A stretch of DNA of 64,000 bases from Phascolarctos cinereus. Taxonomy: Eukaryota > Chordata > Mammalia > Diprotodontia > Phascolarctidae. Below, piece after piece: positions 35,605 through 46,654 of this stretch. Numbering within the stretch: the stretch's first letter is position 1; each line of letters opens with the position of its first letter. The stretch spans positions 13,579,501 through 13,643,500 of the forward strand of contig NW_018343987.1 in the NCBI RefSeq assembly GCF_002099425.1, given 5' to 3'. Both the position numbers and the translations under genes were made by a program. A model generated the notes under the pieces. That model was given only the letters and a program-made list of their open reading frames with translations. It had not been told where the DNA came from and searched no databases.

Positions 35605-36085
35605 TCAAAGAAACACAGCTATTGTCCTAACCGAATCCCTCAAACACAAAAGTAGTTATCGGGACAAACTACACTTGTGCAACTTGTGCCAAAATTGGAG
35701 GCCTTCCTACTATTATTTTATAATTCCCATCTTCGGTTTCACATCGCATTTAGCCCACCTGTAGTTTTAAAGTACTAGAATTTTTATTTGACTTTCCTAA
35801 AGTTCAAATTAAATGAAACCCTCCCAATACACGCCGGGCGGCGTTTGGAGCACCGGCCTGGGAGTCAGTCAGTTACTCTCAGGGCATGACTTGCCGCCTA
35901 CCTTTTGCCCTAGCCTAGCCCGGTATGCCTCAGTTTCCCCTTTTTGAGTAGAGGGCTTCTATGGGGTTTAATGAAGCAGCAGGTACTTTAAGCGCCTTCT
36001 TCAAAGGATCGGTACTCGTGTTTCAGCACGAACGAGGGGAAAGTTTAGGTTTTGGGTTAGTGTGGGGAAGTAGGGGACCGAAGGG
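35605..36085. other. Proximal upstream region of USP28
   Basis: Mostly unassigned sequence. A decayed MIR (+) may occupy 35,830-35,945 (GGAGCACCGGCCTGGGAGTC, TATGCCTCAGTTTCCC). Confidence 0.4.
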
Positions 36086-36213
36086 GCCGAGATTTGGAGG
36101 GCCAGGCCGGCAATGCTTCCAAAAACTCCCTCCCCGGCAGACAACGGATCCCGAACCCCAACCGCCGCGGCAGAAGCTGAGCAGAAGGCGACCGTTAGAA
36201 GGCAGAAGCGAAG

Positions 36214-36221
36214 TCACGTGA
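36214..36221. promoter_or_regulatory. E-box TCACGTGA in the USP28 promoter
   Basis: This palindromic CACGTG core with TC and GA flanks suits bHLH-zip factors such as USF, MITF/TFE or MYC-MAX. It lies 452 bases before the start codon, near the edge of the CpG island. That it is bound is inference. Confidence 0.55.
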
Positions 36222-36414
36222 AGGGGCGTGAGGAATTGCTGCGTGGGGGGGGTGAGAAGAGGTGGAAGCGGCTCTCTCGGGGCCTCACGCGCTCCCGCTC
36301 GCGCCGGCGACCCCGAGCGGACGTGCACGCGAAGCGGGCTCGTTCCCCACCTGTCCTCCTCATGCGCAGGCGCGCACAGCCCCAGTGTTGGCGAAGGGGT
36401 GGGCCCGCCCGGGG

Positions 36415-36426
36415 CGCGCACGCGCG
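36415..36426. promoter_or_regulatory. NRF1 palindrome CGCGCACGCGCG
   Basis: The 12-mer fits the NRF1 consensus YGCGCAYGCGCR at every position and lies about 250 bp before the start codon. An imperfect second copy, TGCGCAGGCGCG, is at 36,363-36,374. NRF1 commonly drives TATA-less CpG-island promoters. Confidence 0.6.
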
Positions 36427-36452
36427 CCCAGGTTAGGGGAGGGAGAGCGGAG

Positions 36453-36462
36453 GGGGCGGGGC
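36453..36462 (+). promoter_or_regulatory. GC box GGGGCGGGGC (Sp/KLF)
   Basis: A perfect Sp1-type GC box lies 26 bp after the NRF1 palindrome, so transcription probably starts shortly downstream. Confidence 0.5.
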
Positions 36463-36642
36463 TGGAACGGAACCCAGGAGGAGGGGGCTTGTGAGGCGGA
36501 GGCGGAGGCAGAGGCGGGGGGCGGTGGTGGAGAGGAGGGTGTCCTCCTCGGGGCTGAGTCCGGTGGCGGCGGTGGCGGCAGCGGTGGGGTGTCTGTAGAC
36601 CCCGCGGACGGGGAGAGAGAGCTAGCGGGCGAGCGAGCTAGA

Positions 36643-36664
36643 GGGCGGGGGGGAGGGGAGGGGG
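36643..36664 (+). promoter_or_regulatory. G-quadruplex motif just before the USP28 start codon
   Basis: Four G-runs (3, 7, 4 and 5 G) are separated by single bases. The motif ends eight bases before the ATG on the sense strand. If it lies in the 5' UTR it could form an RNA quadruplex that affects scanning. The motif is seen directly; the effect is inference. Confidence 0.5.
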
Positions 36665-36672
36665 TCCCGGCC

Positions 36673-36729
36673 ATGACGGCGGAGCTGCAGCAGGAGGACG
36701 CGGCGAGCGGGGCGGAGAGCCACGGCTCG
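36673..36729 (+). CDS. USP28: USP28 coding exon 1 (residues 1-19)
   Basis: The exon reads MTAELQQEDAASGAESHGS and then a GTGAGC donor at 36,730. Human USP28 begins MTAELQQDDAAGAADGHGS, so length and register agree exactly over 19 codons. The ATG has G at -3 and A at +4, a fair Kozak context. It sits in a CpG island, which explains the GC-rich codons. The reading frame is open upstream to about 36,262, but the start is placed here because it is the family's start. The 5' UTR boundary and any non-coding first exon cannot be set from sequence alone. Confidence 0.95.
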
Positions 36730-37254
36730 GTGAGCCCGCGGGGGACGGGGCAGGCGGGCGGGGCGGGGCTGGGCTGGCGCGCGTCGGGCCCCCCAAGCGG
36801 TGTCAGAGGCGGGAGGGAGAGTACTAGGACGAGGAGGAGGGCACGCCGGATGGAGGCCGGGCGGGCGGCCAGGCGTTTGTGCCGCAGCCGGCGCCGGGCG
36901 AGCGGGCGAAGCTGCTGGCAGTGGAGGCCGAGCGGAGCCCGCGGCCGAAGGAAGGGGCTGCTGGGGAGCCCGGGGCTGGGGGGCGGGCGGCAGCCGGTGC
37001 GGTCCATCGGCGAGCCGGGGGTGTTGGGGGAGCTCGGGGCCTGGGAGCCCTTCGAGGGATGGTTCCGTTCGTGCAGCGAGGATGCTCCGGCTCCGAAAAG
37101 TTTGGGGAGAAAGGACCTGTTCAACTGAAGCGACTTGAATGCTCGAGCCCCGCGATCCCCACTCCCCCCGGCTGCTAACTCTTCTCCAGAAGAAGCTGGC
37201 TTCCAAGCTAGCATTGCTCACCTTCACTCACGGGGGCTTGTGGGGGTGGGGAGA

Positions 37255-37400
37255 GGAGAGCTCTATTCGATTCAAAACGCTTTGATTAAGAGCCTGCTAC
37301 TATATGCGAGGCACCGCACTGGCTATACAAAGACTTGACACAGACCCAGCTCTCTAGTGTTTAATGTCTAATGGTGGTATTGGGGGGGAGGGGGGAGGAG
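37255..37400 (-). repeat. L2 3'-end fragment in intron 1
   Basis: TTTGATTAAGAGCCTGCTAC, TATATGCGAGGCACCGCACT and GGCTATACAAAGACTTGACA are a reversed L2 end. Confidence 0.65.
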
Positions 37401-38700
37401 GACAGGGACAGAAATAGCTTCCCAAAGAGAGAGACTGTGATAAGTGCAAAAGCATGCAGGGAGATATTTAAAAGGGTAGCTGGTCTTGTTGGTAACAGTT
37501 TCCAGTAAAAGAATAAGGAAGATAGGAGACAGCGTGGTTATCCAAGGAATCTGGTGTAGATTAGCACTGGTACCTAAGGTTTGGGAGAGAGTAAGAATGT
37601 GACTTAAAACAGGAAGTAGGATGCTCAGAAATTTCCACGAGGAAACTCATGCTTGGTATCAGGTGCTATCATTCTGGAAAGCCAGAAATTGCTTTTAACT
37701 TTTTTTTTTAATCGCTGATACAAAAGTACATTATACCCAATTACTGTACTTTCTTTTTTTCCCAGGATAGTAAGAATGAGGAGACACCGATAAGTGGTTT
37801 CTGGAAATATTGACTAGGTGTCAGAAGTCATATTTTGAGATTAGAAGACCTTGCTTGACAAACTAAACCACAAAACCATCAAACTAATCATATATACGCA
37901 CACATACGTTAAAAAAAACTTTTTGCCTTTTATTTCTCATATTTTGCTCATAGCTAATAAGATAAGTTGCATTGAATTTCTTTGAAAGCCTCTTTATTTA
38001 GAATTTCTTTTAAAAGAAAGAAAACTTCCCACAAGGAAGTAGACTTTTATCTAGTTCATGTACATGTTGTTTGCAAATGGCTACTGGAAATTGAGCCAAA
38101 ATTGTCCCTTTTGATTTAGAAAGTAATTGTTTGTTTTGAGAGCAATGGCTTAAACACAGGAGAAAGTATTTTAGTTTTAAGACATTGTCCATGATCAAGG
38201 GAAGTGAAACATTTAAGACAGTGAGCCTTCTTTTAGGTCAGTTATATCTTTGCTAGTTAATGAGACCATGTACTTATTAAGGACAATTTCATGTAGATTA
38301 ACTTGGTTTTCACCCAGTCATTGCTCTCAACTTGTACGTCCTGATCTGTTTTAGGGTATAATTAATATTTAGGTCTTTAGCAAATAGGATTGGTTAAGTC
38401 AAAACTATTTTTGGAGGGCTTGGAATCACAGTGACAGACGTGTAGTTTGATCCCTGGTATCTTGTAGAGTGATGACATTTGCTATATTGTACTGATGATT
38501 TGTTCTATTCAGACAAATGATGAAGAGTGAAATGCTAGTTCATATTTGGACTACTTCCTGTTCTTGTGAGTTGGAAGTGTCTCAAGTTAGCCAATAAGTT
38601 TGAATGAATCTGATGTGAAAAAAAGTGTTTTTCCAATATGATGGATGTGTCAGTAATAACATGCTCTTCTTAACTGTTATAATGGACTTGTATTTCCATA
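37401..38700. other. Intron 1 sequence, no feature recognised
   Basis: I see no repeat or exon that I can name. Confidence 0.4.
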
Positions 38701-38704
38701 GAAG

Positions 38705-38905
38705 TTTAGAGCAGACTCATCTTCATGAGTTCAAATCCAGACTCAGACACTTACTAGCTGTGTAATGCTGGCCAAGTCACTTAACCCTCTTTGCCTCAGT
38801 TGCTTCATCTGTAAATGAGCTGGAGAAGGAAATTGCAAACCACTCCAGTATTTTTGCCAAGAAAACCTCAAATAGGGGTTTCAGGCACAACTGAGCAATA
38901 TTTAC
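38705..38905 (+). repeat. MAR1-type SINE, 5' end missing
   Basis: CAGACTCATCTTCATGAGTT, GAGCTGGAGAAGGAAATTGC and TTGCCAAGAAAACCTCAAAT. Confidence 0.85.
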
Positions 38906-38909
38906 TTAG

Positions 38910-39530
38910 AACTGGGATCTCTTCACTGTTGGAATCTCCTCCAGCCTTGTAAATTGAAATCCTTCCAAGCTTCTTCTGTTAGATCCTTGTCCACATTCTT
39001 CTACAAGTCCTCTACAAGTGGCACACCTTCCTCTAGATTTCATGACATTTTGCTATACCAGTGGAATAGTCTACAACTCAACTTGCCTTCCTTTTCTAAT
39101 CACACATTTTTCTGATAAGATCATTCATGCACCTTTCTTTCATCAGTAAGGTACTTCATCTTTTTTTTTTTACTTCCTTCTTTACATTTATCTTTCCGTT
39201 GCCTTTTGGTTGATCTACAGCTTTAATTTGAAGACCTTGGGTGGATTTTCTGGGACTTATGCCTCTAACCTTTAAAGATGCTGCTAATTTAAAAGTGCTA
39301 TACCACTTCTTTTACCTTCCAGAACTATTAAAATTTTAAAAGTTGGTCACAAGATCCTTATATAATCATTCATTATTTTGATCAGAAAAGAATGTAGTAG
39401 TGCCAGAACAAATTGCCAGAATGACAACCTTAGGGGGAGTCTTGATCATTCTTTTATCAAATTTTACTTTGTTTGATGTACCAGCTTTCATAATTTCATT
39501 AAACTTCAATTTACAAAATGAGAAAGGATT
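38910..39530. other. Intron 1 sequence, no feature recognised
   Basis: I see no repeat or exon that I can name. Confidence 0.4.
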
Positions 39531-39533
39531 ATG

Positions 39534-39722
39534 CAGAGGTTCCCGAACTTATTTGGCCTACTACCTCCTTAAAAATAATTACTTAGCACCTTCTGGAAAT
39601 CTTTCTTTAACCCTTTAATTTTTTGTTTTGTTTCAGAAATTTGTGTGATTTCAAAAAAATACTGCCCCACTGGATCATTCCAGGATCCTACAGGGGCGGT
39701 ATCACCCACTTTGCGAACTTAT
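39534..39722. mobile_element. hAT-type MITE
   Basis: It starts CAGAGGTTCCCGAACTTATT and ends ACTTTGCGAACTTAT, an imperfect inverted pair. Flanks GGATTATG (39,526-39,533) and GCATTATG (39,723-39,730) agree at seven of eight bases. The interior includes CAGGGGCGGTATCACCCAC. Confidence 0.65.
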
Positions 39723-39724
39723 GC

Positions 39725-40125
39725 ATTATGGCAATATTCACATGAAGACAGTTTGGGAATCTCATGAAACCTGTCACGTGTTCAGGGGATATTAACCTGA
39801 TTCTTGTGTAATAACAGCCTAATAATTTCTCTAGTTTCAAAAAAGCTTATTAATTTTTCTGCAATTCTAAAAATTGGATTTCGTAGCTATTTGTTTTCTC
39901 TTGTTTTGCTGACTTCTTTTTGCCCAGGATTTGTTGATCATTTATAGTTTTTGGTACATTAATGAGCCAATTCTTGGTTTGCTCCTGCAACTCTAATGTT
40001 GCTTCATCGACTGCAAAGGGTGTTAGGCTAAACAATGAGTATTTATAAAACAAACTGACAAATGGCATCTTACCAGAAGGGAGCTCACCATGTGTTCTGT
40101 TTACTTATAAAGATTTTTTTATCAA
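39725..40125. other. Intron 1 sequence, no feature recognised
   Basis: I see no repeat or exon that I can name. Confidence 0.4.
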
Positions 40126-40129
40126 AGAA

Positions 40130-41195
40130 AAGCAAGTGTCAGATTATAGCAAGTATGTTTTTACCAGTACATTCTCAAGTGATATAGTGAGAAGGGCAAT
40201 AGCCTTTAATTTGGTCAGTTACTCCTCTTTTACTGACTCCCTAGTGAACTCCTCACCTGTTCTAAACTTCCACTTTTGTCAGACTCCTATTCCTTTGCTG
40301 TCCACATCTAAGCAAATGACTTCTTTCCTCTTATTCATTAATAATTTGAGACTCTTCAGGAGAGACTGACTCTTCAGTCTTAGCTCCACTTGAGTATTTC
40401 TAGACATACTGTCTCATTCTTCCCTTCAATCTCAAAGAAGGAAACGCCCTTTAAATTAAAAAAAAATTACTGATATTTTGTTCGGGCACAGCAATGTCTT
40501 ATAACCACTAGCCCCTCCTCCCACACTTAATGTATAGTCCCCAAAAAACCAGTTTATTGATTAATGGAAAGGAGGGATATGGCCATTAACTTGGATTATA
40601 TGGTACTAACTTCACTGTATTTGACCAAAGTTTTGTTGCCTCTTTTACTTCTTTCCAAAAGGAATCTCTCTACCTTTACGATATAGATCCCTGCCCCTCT
40701 TCTCTTCCTAAGGAACCTATTTCTTATTTTATTTTTTTTCATTTTAGGCAATTGGGGTTAAGTGACTTGACCAGGGTCACACAGCTTGTAAGTGTCAAAT
40801 GTTTGGTCTGAGGTCGGATTTGAACTCAGGTCCTCCTGACTTCAGGGCTGGCACTCTATCCACTGCGCCACCTAGCTGCCCCCTAAGGGCCCTATTTCTA
40901 CAAATCCATGTCAACTCCAGAATTTTCAGTCTCTTCATCTTCCTCTGTTGCCTTCAAATACACAGGTATCCCCTGCTTTAAAGCTGTAACAAAGACCTTT
41001 CCATGTCTGCTGTCCTTTTCCATTTACATTACTTCCTCATTCCTCCATCGTCTGGCGTCTCTGCCCATCTCTTTACTTAGGGTAGCAAGCTCCTTGAGGA
41101 TTCGGACTGAATTAATGTGACTGTGTCTTTTGCAGCACCTAGTCAACTGTCTTGCACACGACACGTTCTTAATACACGTTTGTTAAATGAATTCT
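40130..41195 (+). repeat. Degraded L2 LINE with terminus, carrying a WSINE1
   Basis: The L2 end is clear (GCAAGCTCCTTGAGGATTCG, GTTCTTAATACACGTTTGTT). The body at 40,130-40,730 only loosely follows the L2 frame, so its left limit is uncertain. Confidence 0.55.
40733..40882 (-). repeat. WSINE1-like SINE
   Basis: AGGCAATTGGGGTTAAGTGA, GGTCACACAGCTTGTAAGTG and GCGCCACCTAGCTGCCCC. The flanks CTAAGGAACCTATTTCTT and CTAAGGGCCCTATTTCTA look like a slightly diverged target duplication. Confidence 0.92.
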
Positions 41196-41354
41196 TTTTT
41201 CAAAGCCAGTCACTTCAGTATGAGTCAACTGTGTGATCTAGCATCTAAAAAAATCTAGATTAATCTTATTCTACATTAAAACAGGCCTAGTGACCAAGCT
41301 TAGGGGCCACGTTTTGTAGTGTTGCATTCAGATTGGGTCACCGTGTTTTAGGTG

Positions 41355-41560
41355 ATGATGAGGGGCAGCAGAATGCTTTTCAGGAGAGACTGGTGTCAGG
41401 ACTAGAAGGCCTGGTTCTGGCTTTGACTTTTACCATCTCTCTGTGTGACCCTCCACAGGTCAGTTAATCTCTCTCCACCCCCTTATCTGTGTAATGAAGA
41501 AGTTGGACTAATGATTTCCAGCTCTCAGCCTGTAACCTCATAAGCAGTAAAGCATGGGAG
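41355..41560 (+). repeat. MIR SINE
   Basis: ACTAGAAGGCCTGGTTCTGG, CTGTGTGACCCTCCACAGGT and GAAGAAGTTGGACTAATGAT. Confidence 0.7.
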
Positions 41561-41719
41561 CTTGGTGAAGAGCCACAAAATCCTACCCTAAATGAAGACT
41601 GAAAGCAAGTGGGGTCGTTGAACCTAGAAAAGAAAAGGTGCGTGTGGGAGGAAGGGAGAGGACATGACGGAGTTCTTCAGATTTTTGGAGAGCTGTTATG
41701 TGGATGAGACATTAGATGC

Positions 41720-42075
41720 GTAATAAGTACCATTTCTATAACGCTTTAAGATTTGCAAGACAGGCACTTTATATTCTCTCATTTGATTTCACAACAGCTC
41801 TGGGAAGGAGATATTGTTGTTCTTATCCCCACTGTGTAGATGAGGAAGCTGAGGGAGTATATAGGGTATATAAAGGTATGTATACAGTTTATTAATACAA
41901 GATAGTTTAAGGAGAAAGCATTGGCAAGTAGGGCATCAGATCACAGGTGTGTCCATTACTGGGCAATCCTGGCCAAGTTCCTTTGAGCCTTGCTTCTATT
42001 ACCTATAAAATGATGAATTTGGTGGAATGATCTACATGGGCCTTTCCAGCTTTAAAATTCTTTGATCTTGTAATC
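41720..42075. repeat. THER1 part (-) and MIR (+) in succession
   Basis: CATTTGATTTCACAACAGCT and CACTGTGTAGATGAGGAAGC are a reversed THER1 (41,720-41,865). From 41,920, GGGCAATCCTGGCCAAGTTC and GGGCCTTTCCAGCTTTAAAA are a forward MIR. Confidence 0.65.
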
Positions 42076-42149
42076 TCTACCTTGATGTCCAAATAGCATT
42101 TCAAACTGAACAAAACAAAAACAAAATTTGCATTTTTTTGCTCCTTTCC

Positions 42150-42475
42150 CGTGTGAAATTGGATGGGAAGCAGTTGATTGAAAAGATTTTGGCATCAGAT
42201 TTCTCTGATAAAAGTTTTACGTCCAGTCCAAGATATGTAAGGAACTGATTAAAACGTATAAGAACAAGAGCCATTCCCCAATAGATAAATTTCTGTCAGG
42301 AAGCCAATGAATAATGGACCCAAAGTACAGAGTGAGAAATATATTTAAAACAGAGTTACTGTAGGAATTTATTTTGTTTGACTATTATAACTATGCATTT
42401 TTGTTTAAAGGGTTTTTTGTTGTTTTTTTTTTCCAATGGCAAGGGAGAGGGAGATAATGAAAAGAAGGTCATGGA
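42150..42475 (+). repeat. L1 ORF2-end and 3' UTR fragment
   Basis: CAGATTTCTCTGATAAAAGT, GGAACTGATTAAAACGTATA and AAGAGCCATTCCCCAATAGA are the ORF2 end. An L1 tail follows that resembles 11,965-12,115. Confidence 0.7.
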
Positions 42476-42754
42476 AGAATTTTTTTAAAGCATAGGAGAG
42501 AACAGAAGAAATTATAGACAAGTAGGGCAGCTTTGAAAGTTATGTGTTGAATTTATATATACTCAAAAGGAAAAGCAAGGCATAATACAGTTTCATGTAC
42601 AATTTTTTTTCTGTTCTCTTTTGAATATAAAAAATATTAATTTTAATTGAAATTGATTAAGTTCAAATTTTTAAAATTCTCAGTTCAAAAAATAATTGCT
42701 ATATTCAGTTGTGTTAGGTGCTGAAGATTTACAATGTGTGTGTGAAAGAGACAA

Positions 42755-42975
42755 ATTCCCTGTCTTGTAGTCTATGCTTGGATTACTATACTCTCTCCCT
42801 CCTCAAAACACCTTTACTACATTTATCTGTATGCATGTTGTATCTTCTCTACCCCTACCCCACAATAGAATATATAAACTCAAGTCAGAGTATTTCATTT
42901 GTGTCCTTGTATCCCTGACTGCACCCGTGCCTCGTATTTAGTAGATACTCAATAAATGTTTACTTGAATTACTAC
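42755..42975 (+). repeat. L2 3' end
   Basis: ACAATAGAATATATAAACTC and TTAGTAGATACTCAATAAAT then GTTTACTTGAATTAC form the L2 terminus. Confidence 0.75.
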
Positions 42976-42979
42976 AGTA

Positions 42980-43940
42980 ATTCGTAGCTAAATTCATTTC
43001 TTTATCCACTTGGCAGATTAATGTGTTTTCCTTGGGCCTTAATAGCATTATTACTTTCTTTGGTCACTGTTATTTTTAAAACTAGAAATGTGTAGCAGTA
43101 ATTTTTCAGGCCAGTTTAAAAGACATCTCCTTTTAGATGTTGGGATATAGTGAAAGAATAGGCTTTTACGTCAATTGTTTATTAATTTAAAATTGAGAAA
43201 CATAGGAGCATAAGCAAATGATGTCAGGAAGTGTGTGCTGCAGACTGGTGAGACGAACATCTCTACATTGAAGTATTTGAATAGAACTTAAAAGTCTCAT
43301 CTCATACAGGAAAATCTGCTTTCCTTACCAGAGAAAAGGGGTTAGGTGATAGTTTTAAGGTCATAACTCTTCACCAGCTGTTTAACTGATTCTATTTTCC
43401 TAATCCATTGTAAATTAAATACTATAAGTCTGGGCCAATTTGTGTTTTCATATATCCTGTATACAAACTTGATTCTTGACTAGTTATGGTTCCTTGCAAA
43501 GTGACAGTTACTCTTTTTACCTGGGAAAACTTGGACCCATAAAGCTGAAGGAGCTTGCATAAAACCACTGAGCTTTATGGAAGTCAAAAAGCCTGAGTTT
43601 CTTCTCTGCTGGTTTGTGTTTAAGTGTCTATTCTCTGCCTCTAGGGCTAGAAAAGAAGAGTTCTTTGTTTGGAAAACTATATACTTGGCAAGAGGAAATA
43701 CAAATGATTTGGCTCTCAACCTTCACTGTAATTAAGATTTATTCTGTTCAGCTGCATTGATGTGATAGGGTTGTACATAGGTTGTAACTAGTGTTACATC
43801 CTAACAGGTCTTGGCCTGCCCATATGCAGTAGTAGGGTTTAGTCTCAAGTGAAATATGTGAGTTTCCACTGAAAAAAACAAGCCCAAGGTTCTGAAGAAG
43901 TTGGAATGTGAATCCCACCGGGCCTGATAGCTGTGTTATA
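42980..43940. other. Intron 1 sequence, no feature recognised
   Basis: I see no repeat or exon that I can name. Confidence 0.4.
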
Positions 43941-43944
43941 TTTT

Positions 43945-44645
43945 ATAGGATATCAGAACTGAAAGGGGCTTAGAGGTCAATTAATCCAACTTTCTCATTT
44001 TGTAGGTGCAGAAACTGATTCTCAGAGAGGTTAAAGTCACTTGGCTAGTCAGTGGTTAAAGCTGAACATGAAGACTCCCACTCAGTTCAGTGGCCTTTCC
44101 ATTGCTTTACACTTGTCTATATATAATTGTTACAATTTTGGGGGTATTTGATTTGGCTTGTGGTATAATTAAATGTTAGAATCATAAACCATGTTATTAC
44201 AGGGATTAAGGAGTATATATATTAATGTAGTTAGAAATCAATGAAATTAATTTTTCAAATGGCCATTGTCATTTTATTCAGTTTAGCAAGTATTAGCAAC
44301 TATTAGTATACAGCATATTGCTGTGAAGTTGTACCTAAGCCTGTGATTTGGATTCTTGTCATAGTTTCATAGATTTAGAACTAGAAGGGATCCTTAGAGA
44401 ATATCAATGCCAATCCCCTCATTTTAAAGGTGAAGAAACTGGAAACCACAGAGTTAGCATGGCATAGGAGAAAGAGCACATAGAATATGTAGTTGGATAA
44501 CATGGGTTCAAATCCTGCCTCTGCCACTGACTCTGACTTTCAGCAAGTCATTCAAAGTTTCAACTTCTTTATCAGTCAGAAAACATGAGTGGAACTAGTT
44601 AATTTCTTAGTTCCTTTCTAATTCCAAATCCCTTTCTTCTATACC
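43945..44645. repeat. Three MIR SINE copies
   Basis: Reversed MIR at 43,945-44,110 (CAGAACTGAAAGGGGCTTAG, GTGCAGAAACTGATTCTCAG). Reversed MIR at 44,360-44,455 (TAGATTTAGAACTAGAAGGG). Forward MIR at 44,457-44,645 (CATGGGTTCAAATCCTGCCT). Confidence 0.75.
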
Positions 44646-44799
44646 AGGCCAGTCAGGAAGTTTACAGTATAGTCAGAGACAAAATTCACATCTCTTAAAC
44701 TAGATGTGATTTATTCCTTCTCCCTAGCTTTCATATATCTTTAAGTGAACTTTTAGTGTTTTTAAACCTCCCCCCTCCCCTGGTTTGCAGCTAGTCATC

Positions 44800-45060
44800 T
44801 CTCATATAAACTTTATTAATAGCATTTATATAGGGCTTTAAAAGATTGAAAAGTGCTTTTACAAAAATCATCTGACTTTATCCTCACAACAACCCTAGGA
44901 GATAGGTACATTTGACAGATGGGGAAAAAAAAACTGGGGCAGAAGTTAAGTGATTTGCCCAAAGTCATACAGCTAGTAAATGTCTGAGGCCAGATTTGAA
45001 TTCAAGTCTTCCTTGACTTCAGGTATAGTGCTCAATCCATCGATCACCTAGCTGCTATGG
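44800..45060 (-). repeat. THER1/MIR SINE
   Basis: ATAGCATTTATATAGGGCTT, TATCCTCACAACAACCCTAG, AAGTTAAGTGATTTGCCCAA and ATCACCTAGCTGCT. Confidence 0.85.
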
Positions 45061-45069
45061 CAGCTTATT

Positions 45070-45380
45070 GATCAAGAATTGGAGGATGTCAGATTAGGTG
45101 AGGTGCGAGAACAGTGAGCAAAAGTACCAAGGCAGGTGGGAATGGACATGTAGGAAAAGAGGACACTGGGAAAACTAGATAGATGACAACAATTAAGCTA
45201 AGACAGAGAAGGTGGAGCTAGACTTGTGTCACATATTGCCCTCTAAGGAGTTTAGATTGGAATTAACTAGCTATCAGTGTTTTTTCTCACATATTCTTCG
45301 AGAGTCATTGTCATGTGCTTTAGATAGCATGGGTTGCAGACCCTGCTTCTCACAGATATTCGTTTGTGTGGCCCTCAAGA
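45070..45380. other. Intron 1 sequence, no feature recognised
   Basis: A chance open frame begins here and runs into the next SINE. Confidence 0.4.
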
Positions 45381-45384
45381 AGCT

Positions 45385-45605
45385 GACTGAAATTTCCTGG
45401 AGTCAGGAAGAGCTGAGTTCACATTCAGCCTCAGACACTAGTTGGGTGACCTTGGGCAAGTCACTTAACCCTGTTTGCCTCAGTTTCCTCATCTATAAAA
45501 TGAGGTGGAGAAGGAAATGGCAAACCACTCCAATATTTTTGCCAAGAAAACTCCAAATAGGGCACGAAGTGTCAGACACGACTAAAAAAGCTGAACAACA
45601 GTTGT
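45385..45605 (+). repeat. MAR1-type SINE
   Basis: CCTGGAGTCAGGAAGAGCTG, GAGGTGGAGAAGGAAATGGC and GTGTCAGACACGACTAAAAA. Confidence 0.9.
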
Positions 45606-45719
45606 ATTATTCAGCATGTGCTTAGCACATAATAGATGTTTAACAAATGCCTGTTTGATTTACAATACCTGCCTCTGATGCTAGGTGATCTTGGTTTAAT
45701 CCTATGTATTTGGCAACTT

Positions 45720-46650
45720 TTTAAAGATTTTAAGTTTTTAAAATAAGGTTTACTGATGTCTTTTTTTTCACATGACCAAATTTTTTTTCAGTTTCCCTCT
45801 TCCCTCTACCATCTGGAGAGCTGTCTTGTATAACAAATAATATTTTTAAAGACAAAAAAAAGAGAAAAAAATCAGAATTGATAAAAACATGAAAAAAATA
45901 AAAAATAAGTACAATGTACCATATCCCTGGACAGCCTCTGCAAAGTGGTAGATTTGGGGGTGTCTTCTCATATATATATATTTGGAGCTATGCTTGTTGT
46001 TTGTAATTTTGCAAATTCACTTTTGATTTTTTTGGTGATAATTCTCATTTACATTGTAGTTATGTGTGTGTGTGTGTATATATATATGGTTTTCTTGGCT
46101 CTGCTTTCTTCACTCCATTATCAGTTTATGTAGATCTTTCCAAACTTTTCTGTATTCATCATTCTTTCCATTACATTCATGTACCATAGTTTGCTTAGCC
46201 ATACTGCAATCACTGGGCATCTGCTTTGTTTCCAGTTTTTTGTTTTGTTTTACTGTTTTGAAAAAGAGCTGCTATAAAATTTTGATATATGTGAGACTTT
46301 GTTTCTTACGAATGACCTCCTTTTGATATAATTCTAGTTGTGAAATCTTTTTGAACAAGGGTATAGACTTTATTTGGGTACATGTTTTTAGTCTCTTTAT
46401 TTGTGTAATTTCAAATTGCTTTCCAAAATGGTTGTACTGATTCACAGCTACACCAGCAATACACACTAGTGTGCCCACTGTTTTCCCACAGCACTGACTA
46501 TTCCCATCTTTTGTCATCTTTGCTAACTTGACTGGTGTGAGGTAAAACCTCAGGGTTGTTTTGATTTACATTTCTTTTATCATTAATATTTTGGAGTATT
46601 TCATAGTTATTAATAGCTTGAAATTCTTCTCTTGAGAACTGGCTGAAAGA
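45720..46650 (-). mobile_element. L1 LINE 3' part (ORF2 end, 3' UTR)
   Basis: Reversed ORF2-end landmarks: CATTACATTCATGTACCATA, GAAAAAGAGCTGCTATAAAA, TTGCTTTCCAAAATGGTTGT and CTGGTGTGAGGTAAAACCTC. The 3' UTR lies to the left. Confidence 0.8.
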
Positions 46651-46654
46651 GGCA

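Larger units (their letters stand above)
36090..37140. promoter_or_regulatory. USP28: CpG island spanning the USP28 promoter and exon 1
   Basis: About 1 kb is rich in G+C and in undepleted CpG, in sharp contrast with the AT-rich flanks. No TATA box is evident upstream of the start codon, while GC-rich motifs are present. This is the usual housekeeping-promoter pattern. The exact transcription start is not determined. Long open frames on both strands here follow from the base composition. Confidence 0.9.

Noticed and set aside
36360-37227. Antisense open frames of 284 and 201 codons across the CpG island
   Set aside because: They are Pro/Arg/Ala/Ser-rich low-complexity frames produced by GC-rich DNA opposite USP28 exon 1, with no recognisable domain.
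45212-45625. 137-codon forward frame in intron 1
   Set aside because: Its second half is a MAR1 SINE and the first half has no domain.
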